A program made the position numbers and the translations under genes. The notes below the pieces were generated by a model. It was given only the letters and a program-made list of their open reading frames with translations, searched no databases and was not told the DNA's origin. Positions 31,994-40,562 of a stretch of DNA of 64,000 bases are shown one piece after another. Within the stretch, counting starts at the first letter, position 1. Every line of letters begins with the position of its first letter. Source of the stretch: Peptoniphilus raoultii (GTDB lineage: Bacteria > Bacillota > Clostridia > Tissierellales > Peptoniphilaceae); the NCBI RefSeq assembly GCF_900099555.1, contig NZ_FMWM01000002.1, positions 682,001-746,000 on the forward strand, written 5' to 3'.

Positions 31994-33079
31994 ATGAGTT
32001 ATCTAAATTATTTCGAAAAGCTAGTAGAGTTTCAAAAGAATATGTTAGAAGAACAAAAGAAGATTTATGATTCTTATAGCAAAAATTTTAATCTTGATTT
32101 CACTAAGGAAGATTTTTTCAAAAATTTATCTAATTTTAATCTTAATAATAACTGGAAGGATTTTCTTGGACAATATTCCAAATTAAGTAATATGTATAGT
32201 GATGCCTTTAAGGAAAATTTTAAAAATATGCCCGATTTTCAAAAGGCCTTAGATTCCTATAAAGCTAATATGGAGCTCTTAGAAAAGGTATTTAATTCCT
32301 ATAGTGATTTTTATAAGACCTATGATTTTTCAAAGACTCACAAGAGCCTACTTAATATCTATGAGATTTTTAATGAAGAGTTGGTAAATCTTGCTAAGGA
32401 AAATTTAGAAAAGTTTATGCCTGTAAATTTATTTGATGTTCTTTCAAATTTTTCATTAGATTCATTTATAGGACCAATTCTAAATATCTCCAAGAAAAAT
32501 ATAGAATATTTTAAGACTATGCTTGATAAGCAGCCCAAATTTGCCCTTGAAGAAATTGAAAAGTTTTATAGGGAAACTTTTGACAAATATGAAGATGGGC
32601 CTATTTTTGGTATAACTGAAGAGCAAAAGAAAGAAAATAAGAAAAATTTTGAAAAACTTTTAGACATTGGACTTAAGATTTTAGACTTTAATATTTTCTT
32701 AAACCAAAGCTCAATGAAGGCAAGTTTAAAGGTTCAAGAAGAATATTTAAAGGGTCTTGATAGCGAAGAGGGTCTTGAAGATTTTAGTGACTTCTTCAAA
32801 TTTTATAGTAAAAAATTAAGTGATGTATATAGTGATTTAATTGATTCTAAGCAATATCAAGAAAAATCAAAGGCAATTAAAGACTTGTTTGAAGAAAATA
32901 AAAAAATCTACACAGATTTATTTGAAAAAGGTCTTGATGGTTTTCCGATTTTAACCCAAAGCAAGCTTCAAAATAAGCTAAATAAAATAGATGATTTAAA
33001 TTTAAAGATTATGGAGCTTGAAAATGATATAAAAAAATTTGAAGATCAAATAAATAGTCTTAAAAATAATTCAAAATAA
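31994..33079 (+). CDS. PhaE/phasin-like helical protein
   Basis: 361 residues, almost wholly alpha-helical and rich in Lys, Phe, Asn, Asp and Tyr, with aromatic-rich N-terminal repeats (YDSYSKNFNLDF, FLGQYSKLSNMYSDAFKENFKNMPDF). The middle (PIFGITEEQKKENKKNFEKLLDIGLKILDFNIF) and the following FYSKKLSDVYSDLIDSKQYQEKSKAIKDLFEENKKIYTDLFEKGL resemble PhaE, the accessory subunit of class III PHA synthase, or phasins. It ends in a short coiled coil (LNLKIMELENDIKKFEDQINSL). No phaC is nearby, so the role is uncertain. ATG 31994 is chosen for its ideal GGAGG-5nt spacing over two upstream Met codons. Confidence 0.75.
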   Translation: MSYLNYFEKLVEFQKNMLEEQKKIYDSYSKNFNLDFTKEDFFKNLSNFNLNNNWKDFLGQYSKLSNMYSDAFKENFKNMPDFQKALDSYKANMELLEKVFNSYSDFYKTYDFSKTHKSLLNIYEIFNEELVNLAKENLEKFMPVNLFDVLSNFSLDSFIGPILNISKKNIEYFKTMLDKQPKFALEEIEKFYRETFDKYEDGPIFGITEEQKKENKKNFEKLLDIGLKILDFNIFLNQSSMKASLKVQEEYLKGLDSEEGLEDFSDFFKFYSKKLSDVYSDLIDSKQYQEKSKAIKDLFEENKKIYTDLFEKGLDGFPILTQSKLQNKLNKIDDLNLKIMELENDIKKFEDQINSLKNNSK

Positions 33080-33112
33080 TTTTGAGATTTAATTAAGGGG
33101 CTTGTATTTTAA

Positions 33113-33316
33113 ATGAAAGGCAAAGAAAAAAGTATTAGATTATAAAAGATCCTACTAATAATAAATTTATTAAAAATACCTTTAACACTTATAGAAAGAG
33201 CATTAGAGTTCAAATTTAAAATGCCTTTAAATATTGATGTAACACCTGAGCTTATTATTATGATAAATGTAATTGTAATGTTAATGGCGATAATAATGGC
33301 ATTTGCAAAAGATTAG
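33113..33316 (+). pseudogene. Small hydrophobic ORF interrupted by an in-frame stop
   Basis: ATG 33113 opens MKGKEKSIRL, then TAA (33143-33145), then the same frame stays open for 56 codons to TAG 33316: KILLIINLLKIPLTLIERALEF then KFKMPLNIDVTPELI and a hydrophobic end IMINVIVMLMAIIMAFAKD. It reads like a small membrane protein (about 66 residues) with one nonsense codon. A shorter start at ATG 33221 would give 31 residues. The ribosome site is weak. Not recognised. Confidence 0.4.
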
Positions 33317-33358
33317 TTAATTTAAAAGATTTTAATTTTAAATAAGAGGAGCTGTTCT

Positions 33359-33375
33359 TTGTGGACTGTCCCTCT
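33359..33375. repeat. Inverted copy of the 13905-13921 repeat
   Basis: TTGTGGACTGTCCCTCT is the exact reverse complement of the 17-mer at 13905-13921. It abuts the terminator of the nuclease gene. Confidence 0.7.
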
Positions 33376-33408
33376 AAAAAAAGAAAGGCGGGGAAAATCC
33401 TCGCCTTT
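33376..33408 (-). terminator. Terminator of the minus-strand nuclease/pepC unit
   Basis: Read on the minus strand: AAAGGCGAGGA, loop TTTT, CCCCGCCTTT, then CTTTTTTT. One mismatch in the stem. Confidence 0.8.
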
Positions 33409-34322
33409 TATAATGCGCCTGAATCTTTTACAATTTCTCCAATCATATCTCTTTTATTAAGCATCTTTTTTATATTTTTTATGTCAAGAATTATAATTTT
33501 TTCTTGCAAAAGTCTTTCCTTGGACTTATCCGTTAAAAGAGAGGTATTAATAAATAAAATGGGAATGAGATCTTTTGAAATATTTTCAAATTGCCTTACA
33601 AGTTTATCTACTTCATCTTGGGGTAGGGTTTCAAAGCCATTATATTTTTTAACCTCAAGGGCAAAATTTTTATCATCTTTTTTTACAAAAAAATCAAAAG
33701 AATGAGAGCTGTCATATTTTCCAAATTTTTCTACATAATATCCCGTTCTCTGCAGGGCAATTTGTGCCAGCCTTTCACTTGTCACTTCATCTTCAAGGGC
33801 AAGAAGAGCTTTTAAAAGGTTTTGAGGCTTTATTTTTATAATTGCAGAACATTCAGATAATTTATTTGCAGATGACTTAAAGTCAAAACCTATAAATAAA
33901 TCACTGACCACATTAAAGCAGCCATGGGCAATTGAATTTCTAATATGCCTTAAAAGTGAATCTGTTTTGCTCTCGTTTAAGGCCCTGGTCAAAATTAATT
34001 TTTCATCTCGAGGGCAAAGGACCTTTAAATAAAAATTTACCACATCTGGACTTATGTCATCTAAAAAGCAAACATCAGAATTATTTAAGTTCATTTTCTC
34101 CTTGCAAATGCCAAAGACAAAATCATCAAAATCCATAGATGAGACAAGTTCATTTTTTGAGGATTGCATGGAATTTATATTTGGCACATACCATAAAAGC
34201 AGTTCAAGGGCCATGGTCATCTCCTCTGAAAGCCTAATGGGTTTTGAATCATGAATTAATGAATAGGGAATTTTTTCCTTACAGGATTCAAATTCAAAGC
34301 CTTTAATTTTTAAATTTTTCAT
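33408..34322 (-). CDS. Putative HEPN-like and PD-(D/E)xK nuclease-domain fusion
   Basis: 304 residues, not a family I recognise by name. The middle has LLRHIRNSIAHGCFNVV (R128-N129-x3-H133), the RNxxxH motif of HEPN ribonucleases, in a helical region. The C-terminal third reads like a Mrr/RecB-type endonuclease: LAQIALQRTGYYVEKFG, FDFFVKKDD (D210), FALEVKKYNGF (E223-x-K225), then LIPILFINTSLLTDKSKERLLQEKIIILDI. So the PD-(D/E)xK residues are D210, E223 and K225. Both features suggest a nucleic-acid-cleaving effector, possibly in defence or abortive infection; that is inference. ATG 34322 is chosen because GGGGGT lies upstream. It is 40 nt downstream of pepC on the same strand. Confidence 0.75.
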   Translation of the reverse strand: MKNLKIKGFEFESCKEKIPYSLIHDSKPIRLSEEMTMALELLLWYVPNINSMQSSKNELVSSMDFDDFVFGICKEKMNLNNSDVCFLDDISPDVVNFYLKVLCPRDEKLILTRALNESKTDSLLRHIRNSIAHGCFNVVSDLFIGFDFKSSANKLSECSAIIKIKPQNLLKALLALEDEVTSERLAQIALQRTGYYVEKFGKYDSSHSFDFFVKKDDKNFALEVKKYNGFETLPQDEVDKLVRQFENISKDLIPILFINTSLLTDKSKERLLQEKIIILDIKNIKKMLNKRDMIGEIVKDSGAL

Positions 34323-34362
34323 TTTACCCCCATATGTAAAAACCGACACAAGGCCGGCCTTA

Positions 34363-35706
34363 TTATTTAAATTTAGCAAGGGAGCCCATTGGATCCCAAG
34401 GTTCAAGTTCAATTATTTCCTTATCAAGGGCTGACAAAATTTCTTTTGAAAGATGTTTTTTATTAATTAAAACTTGGTAAAGATACTCGTCAAACCACTC
34501 GTCACTCATAACGTAAAATCCCTTGGAGCCTGTATCTTCTCCCCAAGAATTTTCTACCTTATATCTATTAATTTTATTATTTGCTTCATCATAATCAAGA
34601 CCCATGAAGACCATAGCATGAGTCATTAGGGATTCATGATAGTCAAGTCTTTGTCCTTTATTCATTTTAAATTCAAGGCCAAATAAATCATTAACTTTTA
34701 CAGTGTCAAGGGTAATTCTTCCCTTTTCTCTATCTAAAAACTGTCCGACATCACAGCCAAACCAGACTGGTTCACCATCTTTAATTTGTGCTAAAACTGC
34801 TTTTTTTAATTCTTCTATGGGAAGGTTAATATAGGAAACTTTATCGCCTTCCAAAATATTTCCCAAATATTTTACTGAATAGGCTCTATAAAATGGTTTG
34901 TCATCTGTTGGGGAATTAATTAGGGAAACATAGGCATCTAAATCCATGCCCACAAAATCCTTAAAAAATTCTTTAGGAGATAAATTTTTATAGGCTACAA
35001 GTTTTCCGTCTTTATCCCTTGCTTCAAAGTCAATTTTTTCTGGGGGATTGCCAAGAGAAATTGCAAGTACCCTATAAATTTCTTTTAAAAATTCTTTAAC
35101 CATCTTTTCCAAATCGTCTTTTGATTTTCCCTCCCTATGAGCATTTCTTAAAGCCATGGCATCATAGCGTAGAAGTTTTTTCAGATAGTCATTTAAATCT
35201 GTTGTATTTTCAGAATTTGCAGTTTCTGGCATGGAATAGGAAGGCACAAGACCGTATTTTTTAATTAAATTTTTAAGCATATCCCATTGACCACCGTCAG
35301 ATAAAAGATCATTTGTCATTAGGTGGCTTAAAAGTCTTCCGGAAACTTCTTCATCAAAGGTATTTATTATTGTATTTAAAAAATAATTTGATCTTTCAAG
35401 TTTATCAAAGAAAAGGGGATAGTTTTTGGAAAACTGAAAATCTTCTAAATTATAATTTTCCATAAGCTTATATCTCATAACATTATGAGCGGCAAACATC
35501 CAGCAGCGGCCTGATCTTTTTTGGTTATCAACCTTTGTCTTTTTAAGGTCTATATTAAATTCAGGATAATTTGACTTATCTACAACATTTCTATAGGAAG
35601 CCTTAAAAATTCCATTTTTTGTTGCAGCATTTTGGGCAATGCGATTAGCCCTGTCTTCTAAAAATTCTTCTCTTAAATTTTTTATGTCATTTAAATTTAT
35701 ATTCAT
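34363..35706 (-). CDS. pepC: Aminopeptidase C / bleomycin hydrolase family (C1B) cysteine peptidase
   Basis: Cytoplasmic cysteine aminopeptidase, 447 aa, usually a hexameric barrel. The catalytic triad is visible: Cys in NQKRSGRCWMFAA, His in MTHAMVFMGLDYD and Asn in KVENSWGEDTGSKG. LSDGGQWDMLKNLIKKYGLVP and VWFGCDVGQFLDR are further family blocks. AAGGGGG precedes the ATG. It may start a unit that reads on into the nuclease-like gene. Confidence 0.95.
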   Translation of the reverse strand: MNINLNDIKNLREEFLEDRANRIAQNAATKNGIFKASYRNVVDKSNYPEFNIDLKKTKVDNQKRSGRCWMFAAHNVMRYKLMENYNLEDFQFSKNYPLFFDKLERSNYFLNTIINTFDEEVSGRLLSHLMTNDLLSDGGQWDMLKNLIKKYGLVPSYSMPETANSENTTDLNDYLKKLLRYDAMALRNAHREGKSKDDLEKMVKEFLKEIYRVLAISLGNPPEKIDFEARDKDGKLVAYKNLSPKEFFKDFVGMDLDAYVSLINSPTDDKPFYRAYSVKYLGNILEGDKVSYINLPIEELKKAVLAQIKDGEPVWFGCDVGQFLDREKGRITLDTVKVNDLFGLEFKMNKGQRLDYHESLMTHAMVFMGLDYDEANNKINRYKVENSWGEDTGSKGFYVMSDEWFDEYLYQVLINKKHLSKEILSALDKEIIELEPWDPMGSLAKFK

Positions 35707-35720
35707 AAAAAACCCCCTTA

Positions 35721-36440
35721 TTATTTTAATTTTTTTATGGCAGGGAAAATTTCTTCCCTAGAGGAGACATTTAAGTAAGATTTAATATTATTTAAAAGGG
35801 CAATATTTTCCCTAAAAGTTTTCAGGGCATTTGTGCCTGCCAAAAGATGAATCCTTAGTCCATTTAAAGTTTTTTCAATATCATTCACAAGAATAAGGCC
35901 AACTTCGCCAGTTCTTTTTAAAGCAGGGCCTGAATATTCAATTTCTCCAATTGAATCTATAAAAATAGTTCCATCCCTATTTTCCACATCTAAATTTGCA
36001 GTGATTAAATAATTTGAAAGTTCCTCTAAATTTTTTAAAGTTACAAAGGCAATATCCTTTGCCCCTATATCTACATATAATTCTTTGCCCTTAACCCTGT
36101 AATTTTGTACGGCATAGGAAGAAGTTTTTTCAATATAGGCCCTAAAAATTGCAAGACCTAAATTCCCTTGCATATTCTTTAGTCTTTCTTGCCAATTAAT
36201 TTTTATTTCAATATTTGATTTTGAAGAATCTGAAATTTCTATATATTCATTATTTGTATTTTTTAAAAAGTGGCAGGGCATATCATCAACAGAGAATATA
36301 TCTCCTGAAACTTTATTATTTCCATAAAAAGCTGCATCTTCTTCAAGCTTTGCATATATATGGTTGGCAACATTTCTAATGTGCTCAATTTTTATTTTGT
36401 ATTCCTTTTTATAAGGAGCCCTTATATAAATTTTACTCAT
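35721..36440 (-). CDS. Conserved hypothetical protein
   Basis: 239 residues, not recognised. It is soluble-looking, with mixed alpha/beta composition and no signal peptide, span or repeat. Segments such as YKKEYKIKIEHIRNVANHIYAKLEED, GTIFIDSIGEIEYSGPALKRTGEVGLILVNDIEKTLNGLRIHLLAGTNALKTFRENIALL are well formed and likely conserved. ATG 36440 is preferred since GGAGG lies 5 nt upstream; a Met four codons earlier would overlap that site. It lies 14 nt before pepC and is probably co-transcribed with it. Confidence 0.8.
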   Translation of the reverse strand: MSKIYIRAPYKKEYKIKIEHIRNVANHIYAKLEEDAAFYGNNKVSGDIFSVDDMPCHFLKNTNNEYIEISDSSKSNIEIKINWQERLKNMQGNLGLAIFRAYIEKTSSYAVQNYRVKGKELYVDIGAKDIAFVTLKNLEELSNYLITANLDVENRDGTIFIDSIGEIEYSGPALKRTGEVGLILVNDIEKTLNGLRIHLLAGTNALKTFRENIALLNNIKSYLNVSSREEIFPAIKKLK

Positions 36441-36539
36441 AATAACCTCCACAAATATTTTAACATATTATAGATTTTTTTAAATGTTAGGCATATAGAA
36501 TTTTTTTACTTTTAATTATATAATTATTTTGGTGGTTTT

Positions 36540-38771
36540 GTGTATTTATTAAGTCAAATTTTAGGAATTATTATTGGCATAAATTTGCCTACATATTTTT
36601 TTATAATTTTATTTGCCCTGCCTTTTATTTTTATTAAAGAGAAAAAATATAAACTATCATACATAATTTTTTTATTTTCTCTAATAATTTCCATGACGGC
36701 TTCTTTTAAGGTCAAATCATTTGAAGGAAATCTTGTGGGGAAAGTTGTAATGGCAAAAGAAGACCGTTTTGTTTTAAAGACATCCTCCATAAATGGCAGG
36801 CATAAAAAAATAAAAATCCTATTTTTTGGTCCTGCAAGTAGGGGAGATATTCTTTCAATTGACGGGTCTTTTTCAAATTTTCTTCCTGCCATGAATAGGG
36901 GTAATTTTAATAGGGAAATCTTTTATAAGTCCCAAGGAATTGACCTATCTGGAAAAATTTATCATATGGATAAAATTAGGGACGGGGAAAAATTTTATAA
37001 ATTTTTAGGAACTTTTAAAAATTTTGCAAAAAATAATATTGATAGGTCTTTAGATAATAGGCAAGCAAGGATTTTAAAGACAATTCTTCTTTCTGACAAG
37101 TCCTTTCTTGACCCAGAAGATGGGGAGAATTTTAAGGATCTTGGAATTAGCCATGTCCTTGCAATTTCTGGTTTTCATATAAGCATTTTATTTGCCCTTT
37201 TATCCTTTATCTTTAAAAGGCTTTTTTCTTCTGCCAAAATTTCAGATTTTTTGACTTTTTTCATAATAGGTCTTTATTTATTTTTAGTTGACTTTCCAGT
37301 TGGAGGCATTAGGGCTTTTGCCTTTTTATTTTTTTATAGGCTTAGATTTTATTTAAAAACAAATATTTCATCAAAGGAAATTTTAAATTCAACAGCCATG
37401 CTTATGCTTTTAATAAATCCTTACGCCCTTTTTTCTTTCTCCTTTTTAATGTCTTATGGGGCAGTTGTGGGAATTTTTTATATCTATCCCAAAATTTCCT
37501 ATAGGCTGTCAGGTAATTTTCTTATTTTAAAGTCCTTTGCCCTAACTTTTTCAGTTCTTATTATTATTTTTCCCATAATAAATTATTATTTTGGAGGAGT
37601 GAGTCTATTTATTTTTCTTGCAAATTTTATACTCGTCCCCTTGTATTCAGGAGTAATTACCCTTGGCTATATATTGATTTTAGGTCTTAGACCCTTGGGA
37701 TTTCTAATAAACTTAATTTTTAAAATTATTTTTTATGGAGAATTTTTTCTTTTAAGCCTTAAGGATTTCAGGCTTAATATTCTTGCCTTTAATGGAGGCC
37801 CTATATTTTTATATTACATCCTAGTATTTTTCCTTTTGACCTACAACAAGTATTATGAAATTTATTATAGAGCTAGGAAATATTTTATGGCTTATCTCTT
37901 TATAATTTTTATCATCACTGGCTTAACTTTTGTAAGTGATTATAATTCTTTAAAGGAAATTCATTTTTATGTGGATCAGGGCGATGCATCGCTTATTTCC
38001 TATAAGGGAAAGAATTATTTAATTGATGTGGGCGGAGCAAGGCAGAAAAATAAAATTTTTGAAAGCTATCTTGAGCCGGCTTTAAAATCTTTAGGCATAA
38101 GGAAAATAGATGGAGTTTTTATAAGCCACTTTGATGAAGACCATGCAGGCAATCTCCCCAAGCTTGTGAGAAGTTTCAAGGTAAAAAATATTTATTCATC
38201 CTATAGTGATGGAATTCATAAAAATTATATTTTAAAATTTGGGAATTTTTATAAAAGTGGTGCTTTAAAATTTACTGTCCTTTCAGAAATAGATGAAAGC
38301 GATGAGGCAAATGACAAATCAATGGTTCTTTTATTGGAATTTAAGGGTAAGAAGATTTTATATACGGGAGATGTTTCATCAAAAATTGAAGGAAACTTAA
38401 TTAATATAATTAATGGTCATATTGATATTTTAAAAGTTGCTCACCACGGATCTTCAAGCTCGTCAAGTGAAGAATTTTTAAATAAAATTAGGCCGAAAAT
38501 TGGGGTCATTTCTTGCGGGGTAAATAATTCTTACGGTCATCCCCACAAGGAGGCCCTAGAGAATTTAAAAAATGCTGGTGTAAAAACTTTTTTCACAACT
38601 AAGGGAGAAGTAGATATTCTTTTAAAGAAAAACTTTTTTAGGATAAAAAACTATGGTAAAGTAAATATACTAGAGGGGCTAGCCTATAATATAATCTTTA
38701 TAGCCCTTTACGGAAGGATAATAAAAAAATATGAATTACAGGGAAATTTACAAGGCCAAAGACCTATCTAA
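36540..38771 (+). CDS. comEC: ComEC/Rec2 family DNA-uptake channel
   Basis: 743-residue membrane protein thought to carry single-stranded DNA across the membrane in competence. It has an N-terminal span pair and OB-like external region (residues 1-170), a Competence domain with many spans (LLSDKSFLDPEDGENFKDLGISHVLAISGFHISIL, VGGIRAFAFLFFYRL), and a C-terminal metallo-beta-lactamase domain (HFYVDQGDASLISYKGKNYLIDVGG, ISHFDEDHAGN, LKVAHHGSSSSSSEEFL). The start is GTG 36540 after GGTGG (36531-36535). It overlaps holA by 41 bp. Confidence 0.94.
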   Translation: MYLLSQILGIIIGINLPTYFFIILFALPFIFIKEKKYKLSYIIFLFSLIISMTASFKVKSFEGNLVGKVVMAKEDRFVLKTSSINGRHKKIKILFFGPASRGDILSIDGSFSNFLPAMNRGNFNREIFYKSQGIDLSGKIYHMDKIRDGEKFYKFLGTFKNFAKNNIDRSLDNRQARILKTILLSDKSFLDPEDGENFKDLGISHVLAISGFHISILFALLSFIFKRLFSSAKISDFLTFFIIGLYLFLVDFPVGGIRAFAFLFFYRLRFYLKTNISSKEILNSTAMLMLLINPYALFSFSFLMSYGAVVGIFYIYPKISYRLSGNFLILKSFALTFSVLIIIFPIINYYFGGVSLFIFLANFILVPLYSGVITLGYILILGLRPLGFLINLIFKIIFYGEFFLLSLKDFRLNILAFNGGPIFLYYILVFFLLTYNKYYEIYYRARKYFMAYLFIIFIITGLTFVSDYNSLKEIHFYVDQGDASLISYKGKNYLIDVGGARQKNKIFESYLEPALKSLGIRKIDGVFISHFDEDHAGNLPKLVRSFKVKNIYSSYSDGIHKNYILKFGNFYKSGALKFTVLSEIDESDEANDKSMVLLLEFKGKKILYTGDVSSKIEGNLINIINGHIDILKVAHHGSSSSSSEEFLNKIRPKIGVISCGVNNSYGHPHKEALENLKNAGVKTFFTTKGEVDILLKKNFFRIKNYGKVNILEGLAYNIIFIALYGRIIKKYELQGNLQGQRPI

Positions 38772-39750
38772 AGCTTTTTTATTTTATGGTCAGGAAAAAC
38801 TGTTAATGGAAAATGCCTTGGAATATTTAATAAACTTTTATACGGATAAGACTTCAAGGTCCTTTAATTTAATTTATTTTAAGGGAGAGGAAGTAAAAAC
38901 CGATGACTTAAAAGCAGCCTGCCAAACCTATCCTCTAATGGCAGACAAAAAAATTATTGTCCTTAAAGATGCAGGGGAGTTTTTAAAGGAAAATTCTTTA
39001 AATGATGATTTTTATAAATTTTTAGACGGTCTAGCTCATTTTTTAATTTTAATTTTTTATGCCAAAGACGATATTTTAAAGACTACAAAATTTTTTAAAT
39101 ATTTTCAAAAAAATAAGAGGAATATTGAATTTCCAAAATTAAATCCCCTTGAAGGTCAAAAATTTGTGGAATCTTATTTTATAAAGAAGGGAAAAAAAAT
39201 TAGGCCCTCTGAAATATCTTATTTTCTTTCCTTAACAGGCTACAATTTAAAAAACTCTGACCTAAATTTACTGGATCTTAAAAATGAAATGGACAAGATT
39301 ATAGCCTATGCTAAAGATGATTTTGTAAAGAGAGAAGACATTGAAAATCTTTTATCTGAGTCTAAGGATTCTAATATTTTTAATTTTTTAGATGCCCTCT
39401 ACAATAGAAATCCTGAAAAAGCCTTAATTGAATTAAATAAACTTCATGAGACCAATGAACCCATGCAGAGAGTTTTTATTATGTTTGCAAGGCAGGTTAG
39501 ACTCCTTTTATCCTATAAGGAATTAAGGGAAAAATCCTATAATCCTAATGACATAATGAATAAGCTGGACATAAAAAAATTTGAATTTTCAAAGATAAGG
39601 TCCTATGAAAAAAAATTTTCCAAAGACTTTCTAGTTAGCTTTTATTATGAGCTTTTAAAAAGTGATGAGATCTTTAAATCCACAAGTTTTGATGACATGC
39701 TTGAAATGGAAAGCCTTGTTGTAAAATATTCTGACAGGGGAAAATCTTAA
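38731..39750 (+). CDS. holA: DNA polymerase III delta subunit
   Basis: Clamp-loader subunit that opens the sliding clamp, 339 aa. The N-terminal AFLFYGQEKLLMENALEYLI is the family P-loop-like segment; the middle has TYPLMADKKIIVLKDAGEF and FYAKDDILKTTKFFK, and the C-terminus LDALYNRNPEKALIELNKL, MQRVFIMFARQVRLLLSYKEL. In Firmicutes holA typically follows comEC and precedes rpsT, as here. AAGGATAA lies before ATG 38731, inside the comEC end. Confidence 0.93.
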   Translation: MNYREIYKAKDLSKAFLFYGQEKLLMENALEYLINFYTDKTSRSFNLIYFKGEEVKTDDLKAACQTYPLMADKKIIVLKDAGEFLKENSLNDDFYKFLDGLAHFLILIFYAKDDILKTTKFFKYFQKNKRNIEFPKLNPLEGQKFVESYFIKKGKKIRPSEISYFLSLTGYNLKNSDLNLLDLKNEMDKIIAYAKDDFVKREDIENLLSESKDSNIFNFLDALYNRNPEKALIELNKLHETNEPMQRVFIMFARQVRLLLSYKELREKSYNPNDIMNKLDIKKFEFSKIRSYEKKFSKDFLVSFYYELLKSDEIFKSTSFDDMLEMESLVVKYSDRGKS

Positions 39751-39766
39751 AGATAATAAAAAATTC

Positions 39767-39795
39767 TTGCAAATTTAGGGAAAATCTGTTAAAAT
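39767..39795 (+). promoter_or_regulatory. Promoter of rpsT
   Basis: TTGCAA (39767-39772), 17 nt, TAAAAT (39790-39795) preceded by TGt (extended -10). Confidence 0.75.
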
Positions 39796-39831
39796 TTGTT
39801 AAGTTAATAATCTAGGAGTGGAGGTGCTAGT

Positions 39832-40101
39832 ATGGCAAATATTAAATCTGCAATCAAAAGAATTGACGTTTCCAGAAGAAACGAGTTAAGAAATAAACAT
39901 AGAAGTACTCAAGTTAAAAATGCTATTAAAAAGTTTAACAGTGCTATTGATCTTGGAAATTTAGATGAAGCTAAAGAACTTTTAAAAGAAGCAGACAAGA
40001 AACTAAAAAAAGCAGCTACAAAAAATGTTATTCATAAAAATGAAGCAGCTAGAAAAATTTCAAGACTTACAAGAAAATTAAACAAGGCATTAGCCGGATA
40101 A
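39832..40101 (+). CDS. rpsT: 30S ribosomal protein S20
   Basis: 89-residue basic rRNA-binding protein of the small subunit. It begins MANIKSAIKRIDVSRRNELRNKHRS, followed by VKNAIKKFNSAI and the Lys-rich AATKNVIHKNEAARKISRLTRKLNKAL. GGAGGTG precedes ATG 39832. It has its own promoter and terminator. Confidence 0.97.
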   Translation: MANIKSAIKRIDVSRRNELRNKHRSTQVKNAIKKFNSAIDLGNLDEAKELLKEADKKLKKAATKNVIHKNEAARKISRLTRKLNKALAG

Positions 40102-40130
40102 TAGAGATTGAGAAGGTCTCTATTTTTTTT
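40101..40130 (+). terminator. Terminator of rpsT
   Basis: ATAGAGA (40101-40107), 9-nt loop, TCTCTAT (40117-40123), then a T-run. Confidence 0.85.
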
Positions 40131-40178
40131 ATATTTTTTTAGAAATACATCTTATGCTATAATTATGGAGAGGTAGAT

Positions 40179-40562
40179 ATGAAAAAAGGAGATTTTTTAG
40201 TAATTTTTTTAATTTTACTAATATCTGGGCTAGTTGCCTTTTTTAATACAAAAAATTTTATGGAGAAGGACACAAGTGGCGGCAAAAAAGTTGTTATAAG
40301 TGTAGATGGAAAAGTTTTTAAGGAAGTAGAATTAAATAAAAAAACTGATGAAATTATAAAAATATATAATGAATTTGGTCACAATGAAATAATTATAAAA
40401 AATGAAAGAGTTTTTATGGAAGAGTCTGATTGCAAGGATAAAATTTGTTTACATATGGGGAAAATTTTTCGGGTTGGCGACACAATTATATGCCTACCCC
40501 ATAGGCTTTTAGTTAAAATTGTGGCAGATGACAATGGCGGGCTGGATGTGGTTTTAAAATGA
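40179..40562 (+). CDS. Membrane-anchored NusG domain II protein
   Basis: 127 residues: an N-terminal anchor (FLVIFLILLISGLVAFFN) followed by a NusG-II type beta domain (VVISVDGKVFKEVELNK, IIKNERVFMEESDCKDKICLHMGKIFRVGDTIICLPHRLLVKI). The Cys pair in SDCKDKICLH is typical of this small family (PF07009-like). Function is not established. TGcTATAAT (40155-40163) is a likely extended -10. It overlaps the next gene by 4 bp, and the pair is common in clostridia. Confidence 0.88.
   Translation: MKKGDFLVIFLILLISGLVAFFNTKNFMEKDTSGGKKVVISVDGKVFKEVELNKKTDEIIKIYNEFGHNEIIIKNERVFMEESDCKDKICLHMGKIFRVGDTIICLPHRLLVKIVADDNGGLDVVLK

Noticed and set aside
36554-36892. 112-codon antisense frame within comEC
   Set aside because: It lies wholly inside the well-supported comEC frame and has no start context; treated as a shadow.
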